Shown piece after piece: positions 54,107 through 63,465 of a stretch of 64,000 bases of DNA. Position 1 is the stretch's first letter; each line of letters opens with the position of its first letter. Source of the stretch: Pseudomonas sp. IAC-BECa141 (GTDB taxonomy: Bacteria > Pseudomonadota > Gammaproteobacteria > Pseudomonadales > Pseudomonadaceae). The translations under genes and the position numbers were made by a program. The DNA is taken from the NCBI RefSeq assembly GCF_020544405.1, contig NZ_CP065410.1:3162001-3226000 (forward strand). Direction: 5' to 3'. The notes beneath the pieces were generated by a model that was not told the DNA's origin, did not search any database, and was given only the letters and a program-made list of their open reading frames with translations.

Positions 54107-55120
54107 ATGAGCTATCGCACACTGGGTCACTCGGGGTTGCAGGTATCCACCCTCACCCTCGGCACGATGATGTTTGGCGAACAGACCAGCGCGGAAGACT
54201 CGCTGCGCATCATCGACAAGGCGTGGGATCAAGGCATCAACTTCATCGACACCGCCGACGTCTACACCAACGGTCGCTCGGAAGAAATCGTCGGCGAAGC
54301 CATCGCCCGTCATCGTCATGAATGGGTGCTGGCGACCAAGGTCGGTTTCGGCCCGGTGGACGGCGTGCCGAACCGCAGCGGTCTGAGCCGCAAACATATC
54401 TTCAATGGCCTGGAGGCCAGCCTGACCCGGCTCGGCACCGATTATCTCGACATCTATTACCTGCACCGCGAAGACCACAACACGCCGCTGGAAGTGACGA
54501 TTTCGGCAATTGGCGACCTGATTCGCCAGGGCAAGATCCGTTATTGGGGCCTGTCGAACTATCGTGGCTGGCGAATTGCCGAGGTGATTCGCGTGGCGGA
54601 CAAACTCGGCGTTGATCGCCCGGTGATCAGCCAACCGCTGTACAACATCGTCAACCGCCAGGCCGAAACCGAGCAGATCACCGCCGCTCAGACTTACGGC
54701 CTCGGCGTGGTGCCTTACAGCCCGCTGGCCCGTGGCGTGCTCAGCGGCAAATACGCACCGGACGTAACGCCGGACGCCAACAGCCGTGCCGGGCGCCAAG
54801 ACAAGCGAATTCTGGAAACCGAGTGGCGCGTGGAGTCGTTGCGCATTGCCCAGCAGATTCAGCAATACACAAAAGAGCGTGGGGTCGGGATTGTCGAGTT
54901 TGCGATTGCCTGGGTGCTGAACAACGGTGCGGTAACGTCGGCGATTGTCGGGCCGCGCACTGAAGAACAGTGGGATGCGTACACCAAGGCGCAGGCGGTG
55001 AAGATTACGGCGGAGGATGAGGCATTTATCGATTCGCTGGTGACGCCGGGGCATGCTTCTACGCCGGGGTTCAACGATGTGAGCCATTTTGTGTCTGGGC
55101 GTAAACCCCATAAGGCTTAG
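54107..55120 (+). CDS. Aldo/keto reductase
   Basis: This 337-residue TIM-barrel oxidoreductase of the AKR superfamily (YghZ/PdxI-like) has the catalytic tetrad Asp in FIDTADVYTNG with its Tyr, Lys in VLATKVGFG and His in YYLHREDHNTP. The NADP-binding C-terminal segment is AIVGPRTEEQWD. It reduces aldehydes or ketones in the cytoplasm. AAAAGGATTTCGGT precedes the ATG. An intrinsic terminator follows 19 bp after the stop. Confidence 0.9.
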   Translation: MSYRTLGHSGLQVSTLTLGTMMFGEQTSAEDSLRIIDKAWDQGINFIDTADVYTNGRSEEIVGEAIARHRHEWVLATKVGFGPVDGVPNRSGLSRKHIFNGLEASLTRLGTDYLDIYYLHREDHNTPLEVTISAIGDLIRQGKIRYWGLSNYRGWRIAEVIRVADKLGVDRPVISQPLYNIVNRQAETEQITAAQTYGLGVVPYSPLARGVLSGKYAPDVTPDANSRAGRQDKRILETEWRVESLRIAQQIQQYTKERGVGIVEFAIAWVLNNGAVTSAIVGPRTEEQWDAYTKAQAVKITAEDEAFIDSLVTPGHASTPGFNDVSHFVSGRKPHKA

Positions 55121-55139
55121 GATTTTCCCTAAACCTTGA

Positions 55140-55166
55140 ACAGCCGATACAATCGGCTGTTTTTTA
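55140..55166 (+). terminator. Rho-independent terminator after the aldo/keto reductase gene
   Basis: CAGCCGAT (55141-55148) pairs with ATCGGCTG (55152-55159) around an ACA loop and is followed by six or more T residues. Confidence 0.92.
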
Positions 55167-55228
55167 TTGAATCAAGCGCGATCAAACGGAATCTGATTGA
55201 TCGTTCGGAATTTGCAAGGGATCAGCAC

Positions 55229-57346
55229 ATGTCCAATCGCTCCGCCGAGCTCCTCAGAAAGCCACTGCGCGGGCTGCTGTTCAAATTAACGGGCGATAAA
55301 GATCTGCGCGCCCTCACTTGCGCTATGGAGCCCGCAACTTTCGGCGATCGCCGCCCCTCACTTGCGTACCGGGCCGATATTGACGGACTTCGCGCCATCG
55401 CTGTTCTACTGGTGTTGATCTTCCACGGCGAACTGGCGCTTTTCCCGTCCGGTTTCATCGGCGTCGATATCTTCTTCGTGATTTCGGGTTATTTGACCAC
55501 CGCTATCATCATGAAGTCGCTGCACAACGGCACGTTCACTTTCTCGGGGTTCTACACGCGCCGGATCTGGCGACTACAACCGGCCGTTATTGCGTTATTG
55601 ATCGTCACATTGACGCTCACGACGCTACTGTATTTGCCCGATGATTACGTCGATTTTTTAAAAAGCGAAAAGTACACCTCGTTAATCATCTCCAACCAGT
55701 ACTTTTCCAAAGTGACCACGGGTTACGCCACACCGGATGCAGCAAGCCTGCCGCTGTTGCACACCTGGTCTCTGGCCATCGAATGGCAGTGGTATCTGAT
55801 ACTCCCCCCGGGCATCTGGCTGCTCAACCGCTATCTGCCGAAAGTTATTTTCAAAGCGGCGGTGCTCGGCCTGACCGTGGCGGCAATGGTGCTCGCGCTG
55901 TACCTGTCTTACGCCACTCCTGAGAAAAACTACTATTTCTTCGCTGCGCGGATTTTCGAATTGATGATCGGCTCTTGTGCGGTCATCTTCAGTACGGACA
56001 AGTTCCGGCTCAATCGCCTGAGCGCCTCTGTGGTCTGTGCACTTTCGCTGGTCACGATCATCTATTGCGCTACCCGGGACGATATCTTGCCGGGATTCCC
56101 GCAATACCATGCCATTGCCGTATGTCTCGCTACTGCAGCTTTGCTGTACCAGGGGATTGGTGATGCAAGCATTTTCGCCAAGCTGCTCGCGGCCAGACCC
56201 ATAGTGTTTATCGGCACACTCTCGTACTCCTTGTATCTATGGCACTGGCCGATCCTGGCGGTGATGAATTACATGGGAATCGCGCTAACCCCGTCGATGA
56301 CGATCATTTACTTCGTTTGCACTTTCATCACGGCCTGGCTCTCTTATGTGCTGATTGAAAACAAGTTCCGCAAGGCACGATTTGGCTTTGGCAAAACGCT
56401 CGTGGTACTGATGATTTTGCCCGCTATCGGCCTGTCGCTGCTGCACTCTGCCAGTGTCAGGCACGAGGGCTGGCCGGGCCGCTTCAATCAGGGCTACAGC
56501 AACATGCTCAACGATTTGAAAGCCTCTGTGCCAGTTGCTCGGGAAGGATGTCTTGGTGTCAGCGATGGTGCCGATCCAGGCTGCATATTCGGCGCCGATC
56601 ACACGGCGCCACAAGTATTTCTGATGGGCGATTCGTTTTCGAATCACTACTGGGGTTTTGTTGAAACGCTGGCCAGGGATGCCAATCTTGCTGTACTCGC
56701 ACAGGCTTACCCGGCGTGCCTGGCATTGCCCGGGATCTACCAGTACGACGAGAAAAAATACAAGAACGCGTTGTTTGAAAAATGCCACGACGCCGCTCAA
56801 CGCTATTACGAGATGATTGCGAACAAGCATTTCAAGTATGTGATTGTGGGCCAGTTCTGGGAGGCTTATTTGAACGGTGACATCGTCACCAAACGCGATG
56901 ATCCTCACAGCCTGGAACTGTCCCGACAACGCTTTGGCGTAGCAATCCGGGAAGCCCTGGATATTATCGTCGCATCAGGCGCTATCCCGGTGTTTCTGGA
57001 GAACACGCTGCCCATGCCACCTGGTATCAACGCGTGCCTGCTGCGCCAGGTCAAGTTGCGTGGGCTGATGGGCAGCGTCGAGCAAGGCAGCCTCTGCGCT
57101 GCTATGCCATGGTCCGGTAGCAAAGAACCAGCGCTGGAAACACTTTTTAATGAACTGAAGGCTGAATACCCCGGGTTAATCGTCATTGACCCGAAAACCG
57201 TGCAATGCACAGGTGATGCGTGCATGAGCACGGTCGACGGTTTTCCGGTCTATCGTGACATTGGGCACATCACCGATTACGCCTCTTACAAGTTTGGCGA
57301 GATGTATCTCATGAACTTTGGTAATCCCTTGCAAGTTGGGCAGTGA
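55229..57346 (+). CDS. OafA-type acyltransferase with C-terminal SGNH domain
   Basis: This 705-residue membrane protein is probably a surface-polysaccharide O-acetyltransferase. The N-terminal acyltransferase-3 domain has about ten helices (YRADIDGLRAIAVLLVLIFH at its start, FIGVDIFFVISGYL, WSLAIEWQWY, SYSLYLWHWP). It is joined to an SGNH hydrolase-like domain starting near FLMGDSFSNHYW, with a late DIGHITDYAS segment carrying the Asp/His. This is the OafA/PatB layout for modifying O-antigen or other glycans. CAAGGG precedes the ATG at 55229. Base composition is visibly lower in GC than the flanking genes, suggesting horizontal transfer. Confidence 0.88.
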   Translation: MSNRSAELLRKPLRGLLFKLTGDKDLRALTCAMEPATFGDRRPSLAYRADIDGLRAIAVLLVLIFHGELALFPSGFIGVDIFFVISGYLTTAIIMKSLHNGTFTFSGFYTRRIWRLQPAVIALLIVTLTLTTLLYLPDDYVDFLKSEKYTSLIISNQYFSKVTTGYATPDAASLPLLHTWSLAIEWQWYLILPPGIWLLNRYLPKVIFKAAVLGLTVAAMVLALYLSYATPEKNYYFFAARIFELMIGSCAVIFSTDKFRLNRLSASVVCALSLVTIIYCATRDDILPGFPQYHAIAVCLATAALLYQGIGDASIFAKLLAARPIVFIGTLSYSLYLWHWPILAVMNYMGIALTPSMTIIYFVCTFITAWLSYVLIENKFRKARFGFGKTLVVLMILPAIGLSLLHSASVRHEGWPGRFNQGYSNMLNDLKASVPVAREGCLGVSDGADPGCIFGADHTAPQVFLMGDSFSNHYWGFVETLARDANLAVLAQAYPACLALPGIYQYDEKKYKNALFEKCHDAAQRYYEMIANKHFKYVIVGQFWEAYLNGDIVTKRDDPHSLELSRQRFGVAIREALDIIVASGAIPVFLENTLPMPPGINACLLRQVKLRGLMGSVEQGSLCAAMPWSGSKEPALETLFNELKAEYPGLIVIDPKTVQCTGDACMSTVDGFPVYRDIGHITDYASYKFGEMYLMNFGNPLQVGQ

Positions 57347-57431
57347 TGATTTCTGCCTCCGGACGGGCTCCGCGGCAAGGTTGAAAGCTTCGCGAGCAGG
57401 CGAATGTCTATGGGCTGTTTCATGTGTGGCA

Positions 57432-57455
57432 AATATTGAGCATCTGCCCAATATT
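57432..57455. other. Inverted repeat upstream of rarD
   Basis: AATATTG-N10-CAATATT is a perfect 7-bp inverted repeat in an AT-rich patch, 59 bp before the rarD start. It could be an operator or part of the acyltransferase 3' end. No T run follows. Confidence 0.4.
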
Positions 57456-57513
57456 CAGCACAAAAACCACGTATCCTGCGCACCCCGTTTGACCATTACC
57501 CCGCGAGGACAGT

Positions 57514-58395
57514 TTGTCTAAAGGTATCGCTCTCTCGGTAACAGCCTCGACGCTGTTTGCCGTCATGTATTACTACACCTCGCTGCTCACCCCGTTGAGC
57601 GGCGTGGAAATCTTCGGTTGGCGGATGCTGCTGACCGTGCCCTGCATGACCCTGTTCATGTTGTTGTCCGGCGAATGGCGGCGGGTGCTGGACCTGCTGC
57701 GCCGGATCCCTGCGCTGCCGAAGCTGACCGGCGGGTTGATCCTGTCGTCTGCGTTGCTGGGCGTGCAGTTGTGGCTGTTCATGTGGGCGCCGCTCAATGG
57801 TTACAGCCTCGATGTGTCACTGGGCTACTTCCTCCTGCCGCTGGCCATGGTGCTGACCGGGCGCATCGCTTATGGCGAGAGCCTGTCGTACCTGCAAAAA
57901 GTCGCGGTGTTCTTTGCCAGCCTCGGCGTGTTGAACGAGCTGTATCAGGTGGGCGGATTTTCCTGGGCGACGCTGGTGGTGGTCGTCGGTTACCCGTTGT
58001 ACTTCGTGCTGCGCAAATACCTCAAGACCGACAACCTCGGCGGCCTGTGGGTCGACATGACTTTGATGCTGCCGGTGGCGTACTGGTTTGTGCGCGGCGG
58101 CGAACAGGGTTTCGGCGTGTTCGATCAGTACCCGGCGCTGACGTGGCTGATTCCGCTGCTCGGCCTGATCAGTGCATCGGCGCTGGTGGTGTACATCATT
58201 GCCAGTCGCCTTTTGCCGTTCAGCCTGTTCGGCTTGTTGAGTTACGTTGAACCGGTGTTGCTGCTGGGTGTGGCGCTGCTGCTGGGCGAGAGCATCAAAC
58301 CCGGCGAATGGTTGACTTACATTCCGATCTGGCTGGCTGTGGTGGTGCTGGTATTTGAAGGGTTCAAGCATCTGATGCGCCAGCGGCGCCCGTAA
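57514..58395 (+). CDS. rarD: EamA family transporter RarD
   Basis: This 293-residue membrane protein has about ten helices. The N-terminus KGIALSVTASTLFAVMYYYTS and the C-terminal SYVEPVLLLGVALLLGESI match the RarD branch of the drug/metabolite transporter superfamily. The start codon is TTG with GAGGA four to five bases upstream. The substrate is unknown. The gene converges on hpd with a shared bidirectional terminator. Confidence 0.87.
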   Translation: MSKGIALSVTASTLFAVMYYYTSLLTPLSGVEIFGWRMLLTVPCMTLFMLLSGEWRRVLDLLRRIPALPKLTGGLILSSALLGVQLWLFMWAPLNGYSLDVSLGYFLLPLAMVLTGRIAYGESLSYLQKVAVFFASLGVLNELYQVGGFSWATLVVVVGYPLYFVLRKYLKTDNLGGLWVDMTLMLPVAYWFVRGGEQGFGVFDQYPALTWLIPLLGLISASALVVYIIASRLLPFSLFGLLSYVEPVLLLGVALLLGESIKPGEWLTYIPIWLAVVVLVFEGFKHLMRQRRP

Positions 58396-58406
58396 GACGA
58401 GCAATA

Positions 58407-58442
58407 AAAAGCCCGGCCTGCAATTGCAGGCCGGGCTTTTTT
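58407..58442. terminator. Bidirectional terminator between rarD and hpd
   Basis: The palindrome AAAAGCCCGGCCTGCAA/TTGCAGGCCGGGCTTTT has A and T tracts on either side, so it can terminate both convergent genes. It is the strongest hairpin terminator in the window. Confidence 0.95.
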
Positions 58443-58456
58443 ACATCTGATACGGG

Positions 58457-59533
58457 TTACTCGGTAGCGAGTACACCGCGACGCACCTGGTCACGCTCGA
58501 TCGATTCGAACAGTGCCTTGAAGTTACCTTCGCCGAAACCATCATCGCCCTTGCGCTGGATGAATTCGAAGAACACCGGGCCCATCAGGGTTTCCGAGAA
58601 GATCTGCAGCAGCAGACGCTTGTCGTCCTTGTCTGATGCGCCATCGAGCAGGATGCCGCGCGATTGCAACTGATCCACCGGTTCGCCGTGGTTCGGCAGG
58701 CGGCCTTCGAGCATTTCGTAGTAGGTGTCCGGCGGCGCGGTCATGAAGCGCATGCCGATTTTCTTCAACTGATCCCAGGTCTTGACCAGGTCGTCGGTGA
58801 GGAACGCCACGTGCTGGATGCCTTCGCCGTTGAACTGCATCAGGAACTCTTCGATCTGCCCGGCGCCCTTCGACGATTCTTCGTTGAGCGGGATGCGGAT
58901 CATGCCGTCCGGCGCGGTCATCGCTTTCGAAGTCAGGCCGGTGTATTCGCCCTTGATGTCGAAGTAACGGATCTCGCGGAAGTTGAACAGCTTCTCGTAG
59001 AAGTTCGCCCAGTAGGCCATGCGACCGCGATACACGTTGTGGGTCAGGTGATCGATGATCTTCAGGCCGGCACCGACCGGGTTGCGGTCAACGCCTTCGA
59101 GGAACACGAAGTCGATGTCATAGATGGAGCTGCCTTCGCCGAAACGGTCGATCAGGTACAGCGGCGCGCCGCCGATGCCTTTGATCGCCGGCAGGTTCAG
59201 TTCCATCGGGCCGGTTTCGATGTGGATCGGCTGAGCGCCGAGTTCCAGTGCGCGTTTGTAGGCTTTCTGCGAATCCTTGACCCGGAACGCCATGCCGCAC
59301 ACCGACGGGCCGTGCTCGGCCGCGAAGTACGAGGCGACGCTGTGCGGTTCGTTGTTGAGGATCAGATTGATCGCGCCCTGGCGATACAGGTGCACGTTCT
59401 TGGAACGGTGGGTCGCGACCTTGGTGAAGCCCATGATCTCGAAGATCGGCTCCAGAGTGCCAGGCGTCGGCGCTGCGAACTCGATGAACTCGAAGCCCAT
59501 CAGGCCCATTGGGTTTTCGTATAAATCTGCCAT
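58457..59533 (-). CDS. hpd: 4-hydroxyphenylpyruvate dioxygenase
   Basis: This 358-residue enzyme has the length and wording of the classical P. fluorescens HPPD. The iron ligands are His162, His241 and Glu323 (one higher than the published numbering that omits Met1). The first is in [12 protein letters not shown], the second in [10 protein letters not shown] and the third in [10 protein letters not shown]. It converts 4-hydroxyphenylpyruvate to homogentisate in tyrosine catabolism. GATGAGG precedes the ATG. A candidate 34-residue ORF ends 36 bp upstream. Homogentisate pathway genes are not adjacent. Confidence 0.96.
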   Translation of the reverse strand: MADLYENPMGLMGFEFIEFAAPTPGTLEPIFEIMGFTKVATHRSKNVHLYRQGAINLILNNEPHSVASYFAAEHGPSVCGMAFRVKDSQKAYKRALELGAQPIHIETGPMELNLPAIKGIGGAPLYLIDRFGEGSSIYDIDFVFLEGVDRNPVGAGLKIIDHLTHNVYRGRMAYWANFYEKLFNFREIRYFDIKGEYTGLTSKAMTAPDGMIRIPLNEESSKGAGQIEEFLMQFNGEGIQHVAFLTDDLVKTWDQLKKIGMRFMTAPPDTYYEMLEGRLPNHGEPVDQLQSRGILLDGASDKDDKRLLLQIFSETLMGPVFFEFIQRKGDDGFGEGNFKALFESIERDQVRRGVLATE

Positions 59534-59569
59534 GGTTGGCGCCTCATCATTCTTATCAATTAACCAGAG

Positions 59570-59674
59570 TTATTTGTCAGTAATGCTGAGGCCGGTGGGT
59601 GGCGCACAGGAGATGCCACGCACACTGCGGGCGAGGAAGTCACCGTAGATCAGTTGAAACCCGAATATCTTCAT
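59570..59674 (-). CDS. Candidate 34-residue upstream ORF before hpd
   Basis: An uninterrupted ATG-to-TAA frame of 34 residues (MKIFGFQLIYGDFLARSVRG..., ending LSITDK) lies in the hpd leader and stops 36 bp before the hpd start. The ribosome site is weak (GGGT about 6 bp upstream). Codon choice is consistent with a Pseudomonas gene. It could be a leader peptide, a small protein or chance. Confidence 0.4.
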   Translation of the reverse strand: MKIFGFQLIYGDFLARSVRGISCAPPTGLSITDK

Positions 59675-59779
59675 TGTCGACCCAAGGCTCTTGCGGGCGA
59701 GGCTTCTGCTGCCAGAAGACGATTATTATTGTATGCGTAACCCGATTCTACACAGCGTAAATAGGGTTGTCTGCCCTCT

Positions 59780-60727
59780 CTATAAAATCCGCTTTTTTCG
59801 GGTCGGTGCAAGGGGTTTGTTGCACAGCCAGATACCCGCCAGAATCAGCACACCGCCCAGGCACATGGCCAGCGTCAGCTGTTCACCCAGCACGATTGCA
59901 CCGGCCAGCACGGCGGTCAGCGGATTGAGAGCAATGAACACGCCGGAGCGTGTGGCGCCGATTTTACGGATGCCATCGTAGTAACCGATGTAGGCCAGCG
60001 CAGAACCGAGTACGCCCAGATAGACCAGGCTCAGCCATTGACGCGGGCCAAGCGCGGCCAGGGCCGCAACGTCCACTTCGCCCCGGCTCAGGGCCAGCGC
60101 CCACAACATCAGGGTGCCCAGTAAAATCGAAAAGGTCACGGTCTGCACCGGGCCGATGCTCTGATTGAGGCTGCGTGAGAACAGCGAATAGACGCCCCAG
60201 CTCAAAACGCAGCCGAGGATCAGCAGATCGCCAATCCACGCGTCCGGCGTTTCGCTCAACAGCTGCGGGTTGCGACTGACGATCACCACAGCCGCCCCGC
60301 TGATGCAGATCGCAATTCCGGTCACTTTCAACCGGCTCAGCCGCTCTCTGTACAGCAGCCAGGACGCGAGACCAATGACCGCCGGGTTCAGCGCCACGAT
60401 CAATGAGGCACGAGAAGCGTTGATGTATTGCAGCCCGTAAAAGAAGCACAGGTTGTAAAAGAAGATCCCGAAGAACCCCAGCAGCACTAGTTGCAGCCAT
60501 TGCCTCGGCGTGGGCCGCGCCAGCGCAATCCGCGCCAGTCGCAGAAACCCGAGCAATGCCACGCTGGCCAGCAAAAACCGCAGGCTGGCAGCAAACACCG
60601 GACTCAGGCTACCGGCCAGAAAACGCCCGGCCACCCACGTTCCGCCCCATATCATGGTGACCAGGGCCAGGTTCAAATAGACGGGCACGTCCGAAGCGGC
60701 CGGACGAACAGGTTCATGACAACTCAT
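59780..60727 (-). CDS. DMT/EamA family exporter
   Basis: This 315-residue protein has ten membrane helices in two EamA repeats. The first starts NLALVTMIWGGTWVAGRFL and the second GDLLILGCVLSWGVYSLFS. The late segment AYIGYYDGIRKIGATRSGVFIALNPL is typical of RhaT/YdcZ-like amino-acid or metabolite exporters. The ATG at 60727 was selected over the 19-residue longer frame, which runs into the divergent promoter region. It is divergent from a LysR gene that probably controls it. Confidence 0.87.
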   Translation of the reverse strand: MSCHEPVRPAASDVPVYLNLALVTMIWGGTWVAGRFLAGSLSPVFAASLRFLLASVALLGFLRLARIALARPTPRQWLQLVLLGFFGIFFYNLCFFYGLQYINASRASLIVALNPAVIGLASWLLYRERLSRLKVTGIAICISGAAVVIVSRNPQLLSETPDAWIGDLLILGCVLSWGVYSLFSRSLNQSIGPVQTVTFSILLGTLMLWALALSRGEVDVAALAALGPRQWLSLVYLGVLGSALAYIGYYDGIRKIGATRSGVFIALNPLTAVLAGAIVLGEQLTLAMCLGGVLILAGIWLCNKPLAPTRKKRIL

Positions 60728-60804
60728 AACGTTCCCAATGATGAGACTGGCGGATGACGTATCATTCGATCGATTCCTCATCATCGTAAAATGAGTCTTT
60801 ACTC

Positions 60805-61677
60805 ATGACCCTGACCCAACTCGAAGTCTTCTCGATGGTGGCCGAACTGCGCGGCTTCACTCTCGCTGCCCATCGTTTGGGAATTTCCCAGTCGGCGGTG
60901 TCCCACGCCTTGAAATCGCTGGAACAGGAACTGGGCGTCGAACTGCTGCGCCGGCATCAGTCGCAAGTTGAACTGAGCGACATCGGCGAGCAATTGCTGC
61001 TGCGCGCGCGGGCGATGCTCGGGCTGGCCAATACGTTGCGTCAGGAGGCCGCGGATGCGCGCGGCATGAAACGCGGCACCTTGCGCATTGGTTCTTTCGG
61101 GCCGACGTCCTCGATCAAGTTGCTACCGAAGATTCTTCAGCGCTATCGCGAGGCGCATCCGGGGATCGAAGTGCACATTGATGAAGGCCCGGATCGGCAA
61201 GTCATCCAGTGGCTGGAGGAGCGGCGGATCGACATCGGTTTTGTAGTGCTGCCAGAAGAGCGCTTCGACACGTTTGCCCTGATTGAAGATCAGATGGTCG
61301 CCCTGCTCCCGCTCGGTCACCCGTTGGCGGAGCTTGAATCAGTAAGCCTCAAAGACCTTTGCAGCGACCCGTTCGTGCTGACCGAGGCCGGTTCATCGGA
61401 GCTGGTTTCGCGCCTGTTCAACACCGCGCGGTTGAGCCCGAACATCCGCTATCGCTGCTCGCAACTGCTCAGCACTCTCGACACGGTCGGACGAGGCGAT
61501 GCCATGACCGTGGTGGCCGAAGGTTCGTTGCCTTTCGATTCCGCGCCACGCTATGTCAAGCGACCGCTGTCCCCCGCAGTCAACCGGCAGGTGGGCCTGG
61601 CGGTGCTGGATCAGCGCCAGGCGTCACCCGCCACGCTGGCATTCATTCAATTGGCAACACGGCTGGATTACCGTTGA
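60805..61677 (+). CDS. LysR family transcriptional regulator
   Basis: This 290-residue LTTR has its winged helix at the N-terminus (LEVFSMVAELRGFTLAAHRL, SQSAVSHALKSLEQELG) and a CysB/CynR-like effector domain (LRIGSFGPTSSIKLLPKIL). It is divergent from the DMT exporter with 77 bp between start codons. The intergenic ATCATTCGATCG...ATGAGTC stretch contains AT-rich dyads suited to an LTTR site. Autoregulation and control of the exporter are the simplest reading. Confidence 0.9.
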   Translation: MTLTQLEVFSMVAELRGFTLAAHRLGISQSAVSHALKSLEQELGVELLRRHQSQVELSDIGEQLLLRARAMLGLANTLRQEAADARGMKRGTLRIGSFGPTSSIKLLPKILQRYREAHPGIEVHIDEGPDRQVIQWLEERRIDIGFVVLPEERFDTFALIEDQMVALLPLGHPLAELESVSLKDLCSDPFVLTEAGSSELVSRLFNTARLSPNIRYRCSQLLSTLDTVGRGDAMTVVAEGSLPFDSAPRYVKRPLSPAVNRQVGLAVLDQRQASPATLAFIQLATRLDYR

Positions 61678-61783
61678 GCAGCGCAGGTGTCATTGACCAT
61701 CTATCATGGGCTCAGATCACGGGAGTTGCGCGCACGCTTCGCCTGCCATCAAGTGCCCCACTCCATTGCGACAGGATGCGCCC

Positions 61784-63319
61784 ATGCCACTGACCGTCAG
61801 GCCCCGCCGCAAGCGCAGCACCCGGATTATCGTGACGTTGCTGTGTGGCCTGCTGCCGATCGTACTCGGCAGCGTGATTCTTTATATGCAGGCCGGGCGC
61901 GCCCTTCAGCAGAGTTCGCAACACACCGCCGATGAAGCCCTGCGGCAGTTCGAACTGATGCTCGACAATACCGCCCTCGCCGCCCGGGAGTTGCTGCCGC
62001 TGGCCGGCCAGACCTGCGAGACTGTAAAACTGGCCTTGCGCGAACAAGTCACCCGACGCCCGTTTGTGCGCTCGACCAATCTGGTATGGGACGACAATCT
62101 CTATTGCAGTTCGCTGTTTGGCGACTTCAAGGAAGTCGTCAATCCGGGCGACTACACCCAGGGCAAGTTGTGGCTCATGAACGGCAACCCGGTCACGCCC
62201 GATACTGCGTTGCTGGTATATCGTCTGAGCGAAGGGCGCGCAGGCGCACTGACCACGCTGGACGGCTATCACCTGAGCAACATCCTGCGTCTGATCGGCC
62301 GGCACACATTGTTGTTACTGCAAGTCGGCAACAACTGGCTCTCGGCCGACGGCAAAGTGCATCAAGGCGCACTGCCCGCGTTGCCGGTGGCGCAAAGTAC
62401 CTTGCACTCGCCGCACTATGCATTCTCGGTCACCGCCGCGTTTCCGGAAGGCGAAACCTGGCGCTACATGAAAGATGAATACCCGCCGCTGTTCAGCCTG
62501 CTGATGTTCTTCGGTGCGGTATCGGCAGCGATCGGCTACATCTTGCAGAAGCGCTCCACATCGCCCAGCCATGAAATGCTGCGAGCTCTGGAGGCGGGAG
62601 AGTTTATTCCCTACTTTCAGCCGGTGGTGCATGGCGACAGTAAACAGTGGTCGGGCACGGAAGTGCTGATGCGCTGGAACCATCCCAAGGAGGGGCTGGT
62701 ACGTCCGGACCTGTTCATCCCGTTTGCCGAACACTCCGGGCTTATCGTGCCAATGACCCGCGCCTTGATGCAGCAGACCGCTGTCCTGTTGGGGCCGCTT
62801 TCGTCGACCTTTACCGCGCCGTTCCACATTGGCATAAACATCACCGCCAGCCACTGCCAGGATCTGGAGCTGGTTGAGGATTGCCGTGAATTTTTGTCAG
62901 CTTTCCAGCCGGGCAGCATCAGCCTGGTCCTGGAGCTGACAGAACGCGAGCTGATCGAGCCGTCCGAGATCACCCACCAGCTGTTCGAGCAACTGCGTGC
63001 GATGGGTGTAAAGATCGCGATTGATGACTTTGGCACCGGTCATTCAAGCCTTGGCTACTTGAGAACGTTCAATGTCGACTTCCTCAAGATCGACCAGACA
63101 TTTGTCGCGATGATCGATAAAGATGCCCTCTCCCGGCACATTCTGGACAGCATCATCGAGCTTTCCACCAAACTGGATCTGGGCATCGTGGCCGAAGGTG
63201 TAGAGACACAAGCCCAGTGTGATTATCTGGCCGCCCACCATGTCAACTTTCTGCAGGGCTACCTGTTCGGCAAACCGATGCCGGCTGCAGACTTCATCGA
63301 TGCATTAACTCATCATTAA
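61784..63319 (+). CDS. CSS-motif/EAL cyclic-di-GMP phosphodiesterase
   Basis: This 511-residue inner-membrane protein has helix 1 at about residues 14-36 and a periplasmic CSS-motif domain with a DDNLYCSSLFG segment near residue 107. Helix 2 lies near 240-258, followed by a C-terminal EAL domain. The EAL motif is EVL (GTEVLMRWNHP). The catalytic metal residues in NITASHCQD, ELTERE, IDDFGTGHSSLGYL and KIDQTFV are retained, and a later EGVE motif is present. It resembles E. coli PdeC-type redox-sensitive phosphodiesterases. The ATG at 61784 follows AGGA. Confidence 0.9.
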   Translation: MPLTVRPRRKRSTRIIVTLLCGLLPIVLGSVILYMQAGRALQQSSQHTADEALRQFELMLDNTALAARELLPLAGQTCETVKLALREQVTRRPFVRSTNLVWDDNLYCSSLFGDFKEVVNPGDYTQGKLWLMNGNPVTPDTALLVYRLSEGRAGALTTLDGYHLSNILRLIGRHTLLLLQVGNNWLSADGKVHQGALPALPVAQSTLHSPHYAFSVTAAFPEGETWRYMKDEYPPLFSLLMFFGAVSAAIGYILQKRSTSPSHEMLRALEAGEFIPYFQPVVHGDSKQWSGTEVLMRWNHPKEGLVRPDLFIPFAEHSGLIVPMTRALMQQTAVLLGPLSSTFTAPFHIGINITASHCQDLELVEDCREFLSAFQPGSISLVLELTERELIEPSEITHQLFEQLRAMGVKIAIDDFGTGHSSLGYLRTFNVDFLKIDQTFVAMIDKDALSRHILDSIIELSTKLDLGIVAEGVETQAQCDYLAAHHVNFLQGYLFGKPMPAADFIDALTHH

Positions 63320-63387
63320 CTTGGCAGCATAAATCCTGACTCGCCGACAGCTCGCACCAAATTGATACAAAACAGCGTTGTTGTTAC

Positions 63388-63465
63388 ATGAAGAAAAAGT
63401 CAGGATTTACTCTTGCCGCATTAACTACTACAATTTTTCTTACCTGTTGCAAGATTGGCAGGTGA
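63388..63465 (+). CDS. Possible 25-residue peptide upstream of the MvaT-family gene
   Basis: ATG-to-TGA frame MKKKSGFTLAALTTTIFLTC + CKIGR. The basic start and hydrophobic middle look like a signal peptide or small membrane peptide. No Shine-Dalgarno is visible and the composition is AT-rich, so it may be chance sequence in the leader of the downstream gene. Confidence 0.25.
   Translation: MKKKSGFTLAALTTTIFLTCCKIGR

Noticed and set aside
53246..55111. A 621-codon (-) frame opposite LysR and the aldo/keto reductase
   Set aside because: Antisense to two well-supported genes; composition of a shadow frame.
59690..59779. A PhhR-type operator (TGTAAA-N6-TTTACA) upstream of hpd
   Set aside because: Only loosely similar GCGTAA and CGTAAAT words are present, without the required symmetry or spacing.
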